From: Aurantiacibacter sediminis
GTDB lineage: Bacteria > Pseudomonadota > Alphaproteobacteria > Sphingomonadales > Sphingomonadaceae
DNA length: 64,000 nt
NCBI RefSeq assembly: GCF_016019885.1
Contig: NZ_JAEANY010000002.1
Coordinates: forward strand, 62,001-126,000
Direction of reading: 5' to 3'
Both the position numbers and the translations under genes were made by a program. Positions 33,496-41,472 of this stretch are shown here, one piece after another; positions within the stretch are counted from its first letter, which is position 1; every line of letters starts with the position of its first letter. The notes beneath the pieces were generated by a model, which saw only the letters and a list, made by a program, of their open reading frames with translations, was not told the DNA's origin and did not search any database.

Positions 33496-34394
33496 GCCAT
33501 GGTTTCAAGCCAGCGCTGACCGGTCATGGCATGGACCGGGACGATCACACGCGCGCCGATCCCGAGAAGCTCGCCGCAGCATTGGCGCATGCCGATGCGC
33601 GTTTGCTCGCTCTCGACGGATTGATGCCGGTGATGGAGGGCAACGCGCTGGTACTCGGTCCGCTCGATGACGCGGCGCGAGGAGCGGAACTTGTCTATCT
33701 CGGCCTGAAAGACGGCGCACCTTTGTTTGCGAAAGTCCCTGACAAGGGCGACACACGGCAAGCCTATGAACAGCGCGCCAATCGCGCTTTGCTGATGCAG
33801 CTCAATCCGCGCGATCTGGCGATTTATGCCGGAGCGCGCAGCCTTGTCGATTGGCATGCGCGCCATCGCTTCTGCGCCAATTGCGGCAAGCCGACAGTGC
33901 TTTCCAAGGGCGGTTGGCAGCGCAATTGCTTGGGAGACAATGGCGGTTGCGGTGCGCCGCATTTCCCGCGCACGGATCCCGTCGCGATCATGCTGGTCGA
34001 GCATGAGGGCGACGTTCTGCTCGGCCGCGGACATGGCTGGCCGGACGGCACCTATTCCGCGCTTGCAGGGTTTGTGGAACCGGGAGAAAGCCTGGAAGAA
34101 GCTGTCTCTCGCGAGACGTTCGAAGAGGCGGGCGTGACGGTCAGCGACGTGACCTATGTCGCCAGCCAGCCATGGCCGTTCCCATCGCAATTGATGATCG
34201 GCTGCCACGGCAGGGCCGACAATCGCGAACTCACTATCGACGAAACCGAAATGGAAGACGTGCGCTGGTTCTCCCGCGCAGAAGTGGCAGAGGCAATGAG
34301 CATGGGCCGCGAGGCGAAAAGTTTTGTCGCCCCGCCGCACGAGGCCATCGCCCACACCCTGCTTGCATGGTGGCTGGCTGAAACGGATAGCTGA
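33492..34394 (+). CDS. nudC: NAD(+) diphosphatase / NADH pyrophosphatase
   Basis: A 300-residue NudC Nudix hydrolase that cleaves NAD(H) to NMN(H) and AMP and, in E. coli, removes NAD caps from RNA. The zinc site is C128-x2-C131-x14-C146-x6-C153. The Nudix box spans about 193-215 (GFVEPGESLEEAVSRETFEE then AG), and the family-specific SQPWPFPSQLMIG follows. The start overlaps the stop of the serine hydrolase (ATGA), so translation is coupled although no functional link is obvious. Confidence 0.95.
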   Translation: MSHGFKPALTGHGMDRDDHTRADPEKLAAALAHADARLLALDGLMPVMEGNALVLGPLDDAARGAELVYLGLKDGAPLFAKVPDKGDTRQAYEQRANRALLMQLNPRDLAIYAGARSLVDWHARHRFCANCGKPTVLSKGGWQRNCLGDNGGCGAPHFPRTDPVAIMLVEHEGDVLLGRGHGWPDGTYSALAGFVEPGESLEEAVSRETFEEAGVTVSDVTYVASQPWPFPSQLMIGCHGRADNRELTIDETEMEDVRWFSRAEVAEAMSMGREAKSFVAPPHEAIAHTLLAWWLAETDS

Positions 34395-34463
34395 TCGATA
34401 CAGCCCGCATTCAGCAGGATTGGTCTTGCAGGCAGGCCGGATTTCTCATCAATCGGAGCTTCG

Positions 34464-35402
34464 ATGAAACGAACAATTTTCTCCGCCGCCGGCCTTGCTG
34501 CGATGGCCAGCGTGATACCGAATGCGGCCCACGCCCAGCGCGTCGATTTGGATGAGGTGGAACTTCGTGCGCAGGCAGGTGAGCCGGTCGAAGTCACTAT
34601 CAACGATCAGCCCGTACAACTCATCATCGCGCCCGACGCCGTCTCGGCTGTGACGGTGAATGGCGATACAGCGGAGAGGCTCGGGCTGGAGCCCAGCATG
34701 TTCCGCTTCATGTATGTCATCGGATCGACCGAATTGCCGTTTCGTACCGATACAGTGCGTTATCACATGCAGGGCGGCACGTTTCGCCGTCGCACGGCCT
34801 ATAGCGAGCGGCAGATTGTCGAGGGCGCAGATGGCACGGTTGCGCCGGGGCATTTCCCGCAGGAGCGCGTTGTCCTCACACTGCGAGAGCCAACCGCAGC
34901 CGACCGTCCGCACGCTTTCCCGCTGGAGCGGATGGGCCGCAGCCTTGTCGGGACGGTGATCGAAGAAGGCGGTGTGCCGATCCACGTGGCTTTCAGCTTC
35001 GATCGCCCGGAAACGCTGATTACCGCCACCGGCGGCCGTATTCTGGCAGACAATTATCGCGGATATTTTGAAGGCGAGCCGAGGGAGATTCCGATCATTT
35101 ACGGCGTAGAGCGGCCCGTCCGCTCACTTACCCTGCGCGATCCGCTGATGCTGGGAGATCTGGAAGTGCGCAATATTGCGGTGCGCGTCAGCGATCACGG
35201 CAATTCGGAAGGCATCAACGATGCTCCGTCACCCGAAAGCGATCCGAACGAGATCGTCGTTTCCGCCAATACCGGCGAAATCCCGCGCCAGTTCATGTAT
35301 CTTGGCATGGAGACGATCGGCCACTGCGCCAGCATTACCTACGATTTCGATGAAGAGGTATTGACCCTGATGTGTCCGGACCAAACGGGCGCAGCGGACT
35401 AA
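34464..35402 (+). CDS. Secreted protein of unknown function, degenerate retropepsin-like
   Basis: A 312-residue protein with a clear signal peptide (cleavage after AAHA, about residue 25). No family is certain. The pattern VQLIIAPDAVSAVTVNGDTA, followed by ERLGL, resembles retropepsin-like aspartic proteases, where this position reads DTGAS-x-T-x-L; here the catalytic Asp-Thr-Gly is absent. A second repeat-like stretch, IHVAFSFDRPETLITATGG, also lacks DTG. A non-catalytic relative of such proteases is therefore possible. Two cysteines near the C-terminus (GHCASITY and LMCPDQ) may form a disulfide. Monocistronic, with a GGAG Shine-Dalgarno. Confidence 0.6.
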   Translation: MKRTIFSAAGLAAMASVIPNAAHAQRVDLDEVELRAQAGEPVEVTINDQPVQLIIAPDAVSAVTVNGDTAERLGLEPSMFRFMYVIGSTELPFRTDTVRYHMQGGTFRRRTAYSERQIVEGADGTVAPGHFPQERVVLTLREPTAADRPHAFPLERMGRSLVGTVIEEGGVPIHVAFSFDRPETLITATGGRILADNYRGYFEGEPREIPIIYGVERPVRSLTLRDPLMLGDLEVRNIAVRVSDHGNSEGINDAPSPESDPNEIVVSANTGEIPRQFMYLGMETIGHCASITYDFDEEVLTLMCPDQTGAAD

Positions 35403-35445
35403 AAAAAAATGAAGGCGCTGCGCGGGGTCGACACACAGCGCCTTC
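35401..35445 (-). terminator. Intrinsic terminator of the 35474-35815 gene
   Basis: On the minus strand a perfect 10-bp stem (35436-35445 with 35411-35420, arms GAAGGCGCTG and CAGCGCCTTC) is followed by A and nine T, the complement of the A-run at 35401-35409. The T-tract overlaps the stop codon of the convergent gene. Confidence 0.85.
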
Positions 35446-35473
35446 GACAAAGACTGTCGTTTGCGAGTTCCGA

Positions 35474-35815
35474 TCAGTCTTCTGTCAGGTAGGAAAGGAC
35501 TTCCGAAGGCAGCCTGCGACGAAGCAGGCGGTTGTCCGCAATCATTTCGGCAATCGCCATGAAACGCTCGGCTTCGAAGTCCGATTCAGCGATCAGTGTA
35601 TCGATGGCGGCGCGCATGGCGACATCATCGAGCGTGCCGTCTTCAAGGATCGTTTCGATCTGAAGGGCAAGCTCGATGAATTGCGAAATTTCGCGCTCGG
35701 AAAGATCGAGCGACGGCGCATTGAGGCGCGGCATGGACGGAAGGCCCTGCGCAGCGGCGGTTGCAGGCAGGGCGGCGATTGCAGCAGATGCTGCCAGCGT
35801 GACGATGAATTTCAT
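35474..35815 (-). CDS. Small secreted protein of unknown function
   Basis: A 113-residue protein with a signal peptide (MKFIVTLAASAAIAALPATA then AAQ; cleavage near residue 23) and a short, mostly helical mature part of about 90 residues with no cysteines (LSEREISQFIELALQIETIL). No family is recognised; the size and helical content recall small periplasmic chaperone-like proteins. It has its own intrinsic terminator. ATG 35815 follows GGGGATC in the transcript. Confidence 0.6.
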   Translation of the reverse strand: MKFIVTLAASAAIAALPATAAAQGLPSMPRLNAPSLDLSEREISQFIELALQIETILEDGTLDDVAMRAAIDTLIAESDFEAERFMAIAEMIADNRLLRRRLPSEVLSYLTED

Positions 35816-35921
35816 GAACGATCCCCTTTTGGTGTATCGGCTTCGATACGCCAGTGCGGATAGGGTCGCTCACGCTCGGCAACAATGCACCATATGGGGT
35901 ATTCTGATTGCGGCCAGCAGA

Positions 35922-36173
35922 CTAGCTTTCGCTGCGAGCCTCACGCGCGATGGCTGACTGGGTTTTGGGGCCCTTTTTCGCGTCTTCTTCCGGGTTGTCG
36001 CTTCCGACTACGGACTCGTTATGCTCAGGGTCCGTCGCGCGATTCAGTTCACCACGCGTTCCGACACGGCGATTGACTTCGCCGCCGGAACGGCTGCCTT
36101 GTGACGGCGTCGCACCCTCCTGCATCTCTTCGATAAGGTCATTGTCTGAATGAATTTTCTGGCGTTCGGGCAT
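35922..36173 (-). CDS. Small hydrophilic protein of unknown function
   Basis: An 83-residue, strongly polar and probably disordered protein rich in Glu, Arg, Asn, Ser and Gly (for example SRSGGEVNRRVGTRGELNRA). No transmembrane segment, signal or cysteine is present. Short proteins of this composition are common as stress-induced or desiccation-type proteins, but no motif supports that here. An ideal Shine-Dalgarno AAAGGAGAAA lies before the ATG, which supports a real gene. Confidence 0.55.
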   Translation of the reverse strand: MPERQKIHSDNDLIEEMQEGATPSQGSRSGGEVNRRVGTRGELNRATDPEHNESVVGSDNPEEDAKKGPKTQSAIAREARSES

Positions 36174-36225
36174 AAAGTTTCTCCTTTGGCAATCAACGCC
36201 AAAGCATGCAGCCCTGTTCCGAAAT

Positions 36226-36615
36226 TTAGATCAGGCCGAGCCGCTGGAGTTTGCCTGCCAGCCTACCGGGGATCAGGTCGCCGATCTCTTCGCCATCTTC
36301 CAAATCGCGGGGCGGCTCGCCTTTGAGATACCGCCACCCCTGATGTGCGCGCTTTGGGCGAGGCATGACCTTGACGAGGCGCGGCTCAAGCTCGATCCGC
36401 CAACGGCCATTCTCAGTCTGCGAAAAGCCGAGGATTTGCGAACGCGCGACGATATTATGCTCGTGAATCCAGAAGAGCGATCCGCCGATGCATTCTTCCC
36501 ACTTCGTCGGGCGATAGCGTGTGGTCAGATGCGGACTGCTGCGCCCGGCATACCACTGCTCGATATCGGCGAAGCTCTTGGCGCCGAAAGCGATCTTGGT
36601 GAGGTGGAGCGGCAT
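36226..36615 (-). CDS. DUF1489 family protein
   Basis: A 129-residue alphaproteobacterial protein of the DUF1489 family. It begins MPLHLTKIAFGAKSFADIEQ and contains TRYRPTKWEECIGGSLFWIH, then a C-terminal GWRYLKGEPPRDL. The function is unknown. A second, truncated copy of its first 106 bp lies about 1 kb upstream in the same orientation (37554-37659), with the unknown gene 36651-37379 between them. Confidence 0.8.
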   Translation of the reverse strand: MPLHLTKIAFGAKSFADIEQWYAGRSSPHLTTRYRPTKWEECIGGSLFWIHEHNIVARSQILGFSQTENGRWRIELEPRLVKVMPRPKRAHQGWRYLKGEPPRDLEDGEEIGDLIPGRLAGKLQRLGLI

Positions 36616-36650
36616 GGTGACCTATGACATGGGAAGCGGGTCGCTCTGGC

Positions 36651-37379
36651 TCAAGGCTTTGTCGCCGGCTCCTCTCCGGCCGGAAAGCTCACCATCTCCG
36701 CCAATACTTCCATCCGCGAAGCCGCGATGGCCTGCCATTGGTCATCCGCGCTGCCGCCAGGTAGCAACTCGTCGCGCGTCAGCCCCTCTGACGAGAGATC
36801 GTCGCGCAGGATGATAAGCAGTTCGGAACGGGCATCGGCATCGGGAATATGGACGGAACGCAGCCAGACATAATCCTCCGGCGCCTCGAAGCCTGCATCC
36901 GCTGCCAGCACGGCAGCGCGATAACTGTCGGTGCCCGGCTCTCCCTTGGCGAAAATGGGCGGCAATTGACCTGGCTCCGCATCGGTGAAGAAGTCTACAC
37001 CGTCGATCTCGGTCCGATATTGGGCGGCCGAGTAATCGTAGGCCCAGTCCACACCGTCCACCACGCTTTCAAGCTGGATCAGCAACATCGAACGGTCGCG
37101 ACCATCAGGCCAGCGGCGCGCGAACACGTGCTGCTCGACATTGGCGGTGCCATACAGCACGAATTTTTGCCCACCGAGATAGTCCAGCGACGGGTCAATC
37201 CGCATAGCCAGAGCGGGGCGGGCAGGAGAGGACAGGACACCATCGGCGAATGACCATTCGAGGCCAGTGCGCTCAGACGGCGTGGTGTGCCGGTTGGGTG
37301 ATGTCCAATAAATATAGGAGGCGGTAACGACCAGCACGGCAAGCAGGAAGCCGAATACGATCAGGAACTTGCGTTTCAT
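36651..37379 (-). CDS. Membrane-anchored protein of unknown function
   Basis: A 242-residue protein with one N-terminal membrane segment (FLIVFGFLLAVLVVTASYIY, residues 4-23) and a large, probably periplasmic domain without recognised motifs. No lipobox or cysteine cluster is seen. ATG 37379 begins the hydrophobic anchor; an in-frame extension upstream adds polar residues only. The gene lies between the intact DUF1489 gene and its truncated duplicate, so it may have come in with, or been trapped by, the rearrangement. Confidence 0.6.
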   Translation of the reverse strand: MKRKFLIVFGFLLAVLVVTASYIYWTSPNRHTTPSERTGLEWSFADGVLSSPARPALAMRIDPSLDYLGGQKFVLYGTANVEQHVFARRWPDGRDRSMLLIQLESVVDGVDWAYDYSAAQYRTEIDGVDFFTDAEPGQLPPIFAKGEPGTDSYRAAVLAADAGFEAPEDYVWLRSVHIPDADARSELLIILRDDLSSEGLTRDELLPGGSADDQWQAIAASRMEVLAEMVSFPAGEEPATKP

Positions 37380-37470
37380 CTGGCTCAAACCCCGTTTTGC
37401 GTTGTGCCTGTGATACATGGAAGGCGAATCCAACGCATCGCCAGCGATATTTATCGGCTGCAACACCCTA

Positions 37471-37659
37471 TCATATTTCGGAATAGGAGCCGTACTGCGC
37501 TCCCGAAAAGTTCAGCCGGCAAGACGGCATTCTGTGTGCTCCTTCCCATGCGCGGCGATAGCGCGTGGTAAGAAACGGCCCGGTGTGCTGCGCATACCAG
37601 CTCTCGATATCGGCAAAGCTCTTGGCGCCGAAAGCGATCTTGGTCAGGTGCAGCGGCAT
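37471..37659 (-). pseudogene. Truncated duplicate of the DUF1489 gene 5' end
   Basis: The first 36 codons (37659 down to about 37554) encode MPLHLTKIAFGAKSFADIES and then LTTRYRR, about 80% identical by eye to the intact DUF1489 gene at 36226-36615, without indels. After TRYR the similarity stops and the frame runs 26 unrelated codons to a stop. The family needs about 130 residues, so this is a broken copy. The matching 106-bp segments are direct repeats. Confidence 0.7.
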
Positions 37660-37805
37660 GGCACGGGAGATAAAGAGCAGGCGGGGCGGGGCAAGGGTGG
37701 GTTGGAAACGGCATGTCTGCTTGCGACTGTAGAGGTGAGCGTCCGCATCACTTAAGCGCTTACCGGAAAGCAGACCTAGCAATTGTAAGGTGTTGGTGGT
37801 TGGAC

Positions 37806-39164
37806 TCAGTCCGTCGGCGCTTCGCCAAGACCTCTAGCCTCTTGGGCCAAGACATTTTCAAACCACCTGCGTTGATCCAGATTAGCAACCTCTTCAAGGA
37901 TCGAAAGCAGACGAGGCGTGTGAGCCACCTTGTCATTCATCAGTCGTCGAACGAAAGAGCGAAACTGGGCACTGCCAAGACGCTGTTCTAGAGACGCAAA
38001 CGCCAGAGGGGCCGCTCGGTACGCGACCAAATCTGACGCACGATCCGTAAGACTGGATGTCCATATCGGTCCCAGAGGCGCTTCTTCCGAAAGCAGCATT
38101 TCTCGATAACGAGCTAGCCGAGCTTCGTAGACCCGTGGTCCAAAGGTTTCTCGCAAAGCGAGATTCGCAATCGTATCCGCCAGTCCCTCATTATGCCATT
38201 GCTCGGGAGTAGAGCTATTGGCCCGGCTCCAATTGTGGGCGAGCTCGTGGCAGACGAATTGCGTGAGCGAGACGTCATCGCTATTGGCGGGATCGGACAG
38301 TGCGATAATTGTTCGGCGTGAGTATCCTACCGAATCCCGACTGAAAACCATGATATGCGCGTCTGGCAGTTGATCCTCGGGACCTGCTAGTTCGTTCAAG
38401 AAGCGGGAACATACCTCAAGCGCGGCTACCACCCCTTCAATGTTCTCTCTTGGCGATGGTCGAGCATCGTAAACTGTGTATGCGCCGACTTGGTGTATGA
38501 CGGGATCAGGCAGCAGGGCCAGGGAGATATCGGTCCCGCCAACATCCTGGTCTAGCAAGAACCTGTTATCGGCTCGTGTGAATGATCCGGGAGCCACGCC
38601 AATCCAATCGCCCTCAATGTCCACTGCTAGAGAAGCATCGATCTTCGTTTCAAAGCTCGTTTCGAGCGGAAACCAAAAACTATCAGCGGTGAGTTCGACG
38701 CGCTGCTCACTGATCGCATTAATAGCCAAGGGAGAATCGTCTGGAATCAGCTTTCCACGATATCTAAAATTCACAATATGTTCGGAAGCATCGACCGCGG
38801 GGTTGAGATCGATTGTGTAAGCGTTGACAGACCTGCCAAATGTCTGTTGCGGGGTGACCGATACGCTTACCACCTCGCGTCCAGTGATATCCGCTTCACC
38901 AAGTGAGGCAGCGAGAATGAAAGATAATCGGCTGCTTTTGGTAGCTGGGATGGCGATCCTAAGGTCGGCCTCCAAAACGCCATCAGCTGGCGCGAGGGCA
39001 ATCGTGCCGTCGTATCTAATTATTGCAGCATCAGCCAAGCCATAATTCTGCATCGTTTCTTGCTTCATTGAGCAGCCGACTAGCGTCGAGAAGCACAAAA
39101 CGCTCGCAAGTAACCTGAGGGCACCACTTCGCACGCTAGTGTGACCGCTGAACATGGTCATCAT
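37806..39164 (-). CDS. Gluzincin-like zinc metallopeptidase lipoprotein
   Basis: A 452-residue protein with a lipoprotein signal (lipobox STLVGC, lipidated Cys31), a beta-rich N-terminal half similar in layout to M1 aminopeptidase N-domains, and a zinc site HELAH (306-310) followed by a glutamate at 326 in WHNEGLADTIA. In classic M1 enzymes the spacing from the second His to that Glu is 18 residues; here it is 15, so it is a divergent gluzincin. ATG 39164 is chosen; ATGs at 39161 and 39155 are alternatives. Base composition is lower in G+C than its neighbours, a sign of transfer. Confidence 0.65.
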   Translation of the reverse strand: MMTMFSGHTSVRSGALRLLASVLCFSTLVGCSMKQETMQNYGLADAAIIRYDGTIALAPADGVLEADLRIAIPATKSSRLSFILAASLGEADITGREVVSVSVTPQQTFGRSVNAYTIDLNPAVDASEHIVNFRYRGKLIPDDSPLAINAISEQRVELTADSFWFPLETSFETKIDASLAVDIEGDWIGVAPGSFTRADNRFLLDQDVGGTDISLALLPDPVIHQVGAYTVYDARPSPRENIEGVVAALEVCSRFLNELAGPEDQLPDAHIMVFSRDSVGYSRRTIIALSDPANSDDVSLTQFVCHELAHNWSRANSSTPEQWHNEGLADTIANLALRETFGPRVYEARLARYREMLLSEEAPLGPIWTSSLTDRASDLVAYRAAPLAFASLEQRLGSAQFRSFVRRLMNDKVAHTPRLLSILEEVANLDQRRWFENVLAQEARGLGEAPTD

Positions 39165-39465
39165 CCCTAGGCTTCTCTCTAAATCGCGGAAGGCGGCAAA
39201 TAACTGCATTGCTTATATAAGGCACTAATACAGCATGCAAGAGTTCGCTTGATATGGTGATGTCGGGTCAATGCCTCCTTGGACAGGCCTTCCGTTTCCG
39301 ACGCCATAGCGGACACAGGCTTTCCTACAGATGGTGCGCCATGCCTGATAACAGGCTATGTCCAAGAGCATCACCACCTCGGCAATTCCGCGCCAGACAC
39401 CGCTTCTGCGCCCACCCAGCTTTTCTTCGTCAGGACAGTGCTCCAAGTGCTCCAGGTTAGCGGTG
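39165..39465. other. Intergenic region without a recognisable gene
   Basis: About 300 bases between the metallopeptidase gene and mgtE. It contains the palindrome CTTATATAAG at 39212-39221, whose minus-strand TATAAG could be the -10 box of the metallopeptidase gene. A small minus-strand open frame of 73 codons (39225-39446) has no recognisable product or ribosome-binding site and is not called. Confidence 0.5.
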
Positions 39466-40884
39466 CTACAGGCTTACCAGCCCGCTCGCCACGGCCAAGC
39501 CGAGGAAGGCGAAAAAGCCCATCGAATCGGTGATCATGGTCACGAACACGCTGCTGGCGACGGCAGGGTCCTGGTTCAATCGGTCGAAAGCGACGGGAAC
39601 CAGCACGCCCGCCATGCCGGAAATGATGATGTTGACCACCATCGCGACGGCGATCACGCCGCCCAGCTGCGGTGTGAAGATGAGAGCGGTGGCAATGCCG
39701 ATCAGCACGGCAATCGTCGCCCCGTTCATCAGCGCGACCTTCAGTTCGCGCAAAACGAGACGACCGGTGTTGGACTTGGTCAGCTGGTTCATAGCGATGG
39801 CGCGTACGGTCACCGCCATGGTCTGCGTGCCGGCATTGCCGCCGATGCTGGCGACGATGGGCATGAGGATCGCAAGCGCGACGAGCTGCTCGATCGCTCC
39901 GCCGAAGAAGGCGATGATGGCGCTCGCGACAACGGCGGTGCCGAGATTGGCGATCAGCCAGCGCACGCGCGCGGAGTAAGCTTCGCGCAGAGGCTCGTTG
40001 ATGTCGCCTTCGCCTGCACCCGACATCAGCAGCGCATCCTCGCCCGCCTCTTCGGAGATGATGTGGACGATATCGTCGACTGTCATCTGGCCGACCAGCC
40101 TGCCGTCATCATCGACGACGGCGGCCGAAATCAGTGCGTATTTCTGGAAGCGCAGGGCGACTTCTTCCTGGTCCATATCGACCGGGATCAACGTCTGATC
40201 GCGTTTCATCACATCGGTCAACGCGATGTCGCGCGGGGTGCGCATGATCCAGCTCAATTGGCACGAGCCGATCGGGTGGTAGCGATGATCGACCACGAAG
40301 ACTTCCCAGAATTCGGTCGGAAGATCATCGTTGCTGCGCAGGTAATCGATGAGATTGCCTACCGTCATACTGTCCGGCACCGCGATCAGTTCGCGCTGCA
40401 TCAGGCGGCCGGCGGTTTCCTCCGGATAGGCGAGCGCTGCTTCAATAGCGGTACGGTCTTCCGCCTCGACCTCGGCCAGAATGGCGCGCTGATCGGCATC
40501 GTCGAGGTCTTCGATGAGCTGGACGGCGTCATCGGTATCGAGCAATTCGACGATTTCAGCGACAGCTTCGGGATCGAGATCCTCGAGCATGTCTTCGCGC
40601 ACATAATCGTTAAGCTCGGCGATCACCTCGCTGCTCATCAGATCGGTGATTGCCGCGGCCATCGTGGCGCGCTCGTCGCGCTCTACCAGCTCGAAAAGGT
40701 CGGCGATATCAGCGGGGTGGAGCGGTTCGACAAGGTCGTAAGTGCTGTCTTCATTGTCATCGCGAAGCGACGCGCGCACTTGCCGCACGAATTCGGGCTT
40801 GAGCCGATTTTCCTCGTCAAACTGCTCCCCTTCGCCCTGCACGGGCGTGTCGAGGTCAGCATCCTGGAGATCGGTTTCAGCCAT
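39466..40884 (-). CDS. mgtE: Magnesium transporter MgtE
   Basis: A 472-residue Mg2+ channel of the inner membrane. In order: N-terminal MgtE helical domain (about 30-150, with LHPADIADLFELVERDERA), two CBS domains (about 150-275, containing PEETAGRLMQRELIAVP and VVDDDGRLVGQMTVDD) that sense intracellular Mg2+, and five transmembrane helices with the pore signature SIGGNAGTQTMAV. ATG 40884 (MAETDLQ) is used. It lies divergent from the cyclophilin gene. Confidence 0.93.
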   Translation of the reverse strand: MAETDLQDADLDTPVQGEGEQFDEENRLKPEFVRQVRASLRDDNEDSTYDLVEPLHPADIADLFELVERDERATMAAAITDLMSSEVIAELNDYVREDMLEDLDPEAVAEIVELLDTDDAVQLIEDLDDADQRAILAEVEAEDRTAIEAALAYPEETAGRLMQRELIAVPDSMTVGNLIDYLRSNDDLPTEFWEVFVVDHRYHPIGSCQLSWIMRTPRDIALTDVMKRDQTLIPVDMDQEEVALRFQKYALISAAVVDDDGRLVGQMTVDDIVHIISEEAGEDALLMSGAGEGDINEPLREAYSARVRWLIANLGTAVVASAIIAFFGGAIEQLVALAILMPIVASIGGNAGTQTMAVTVRAIAMNQLTKSNTGRLVLRELKVALMNGATIAVLIGIATALIFTPQLGGVIAVAMVVNIIISGMAGVLVPVAFDRLNQDPAVASSVFVTMITDSMGFFAFLGLAVASGLVSL

Positions 40885-40938
40885 GAGCGCCGGTGTATTG
40901 CCATCGCCTGTAAAAGCAAGCGCCCATGGTTGCACGGG

Positions 40939-40966
40939 GTGACATTGCGCTGATGATCCCTATACC
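40939..40966 (+). promoter_or_regulatory. Candidate promoter of the cyclophilin gene
   Basis: GTGACA (40939-40944) and TATACC (40961-40966) with a 16-bp spacer resemble -35 and -10 boxes, about 42 bp before ATG 41008. Confidence 0.45.
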
Positions 40967-41007
40967 GGGCCCCAAGCCACAATCTGGCAAAACAGGAGAC
41001 TTCAATA

Positions 41008-41472
41008 ATGGCCGATGAAAAGCTGACTTTTACTCTCGATACCGGTGATGGGGAGGGCAAGGACGTCGTTATCAAGCTGCGCCCCGATCTCGCCCCCAAC
41101 CACGTCGAGCGGATTACCACGTTGGCGAAGGAAGGCTTTTACGATGGCGTGGTGTTCCACCGCGTGATTCCCGGCTTCATGGCGCAAGGCGGTGACCCGA
41201 CCGGAACCGGCATGAGCGGATCGGACAAGCCGAACCTCAACCAGGAATTCAGCGATGCAAAGCATGTGCGCGGCACCTGCTCCATGGCACGTACGCAAGA
41301 TCCGAACAGCGCCAATTCGCAATTCTTTATCTGCTTTGACGATGCGGGTTTCCTCGATCGCCAGTACACCGTCTGGGGCGAAGTCGAGAGCGGCATGGAG
41401 CATATCGATGCGCTGCCCAAGGGTGAGCCGCCTGCCAACCCTGGCAAGATTGCGAAAGCCACTGTCGGCTAA
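41008..41472 (+). CDS. Peptidyl-prolyl cis-trans isomerase, cyclophilin type
   Basis: A 154-residue cytoplasmic cyclophilin (PpiB type) that speeds proline isomerisation in protein folding. Active-site and family motifs: FYDGVVFHRVIPGFMAQGGD (catalytic Arg in FHRVI), GTCSMARTQDPNSANSQFFI and VWGEVESGMEHID. No signal peptide is present. A Shine-Dalgarno AGGAGA precedes the ATG. The stop overlaps the start of the following lipase gene by one base (TAATG), so both are probably one transcript. Confidence 0.93.
   Translation: MADEKLTFTLDTGDGEGKDVVIKLRPDLAPNHVERITTLAKEGFYDGVVFHRVIPGFMAQGGDPTGTGMSGSDKPNLNQEFSDAKHVRGTCSMARTQDPNSANSQFFICFDDAGFLDRQYTVWGEVESGMEHIDALPKGEPPANPGKIAKATVG

Noticed and set aside
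39225-39446. Small minus-strand gene of 73 codons between the metallopeptidase gene and mgtE
   Set aside because: No ribosome-binding site, no recognisable motif and unremarkable codon pattern; could be a remnant, but cannot be supported.
39358-40953. A plus-strand open frame of 531 codons
   Set aside because: It is antisense to mgtE, has His/Asp/Gly-heavy composition typical of G+C-rich shadow frames, no ribosome-binding site and no family resemblance.
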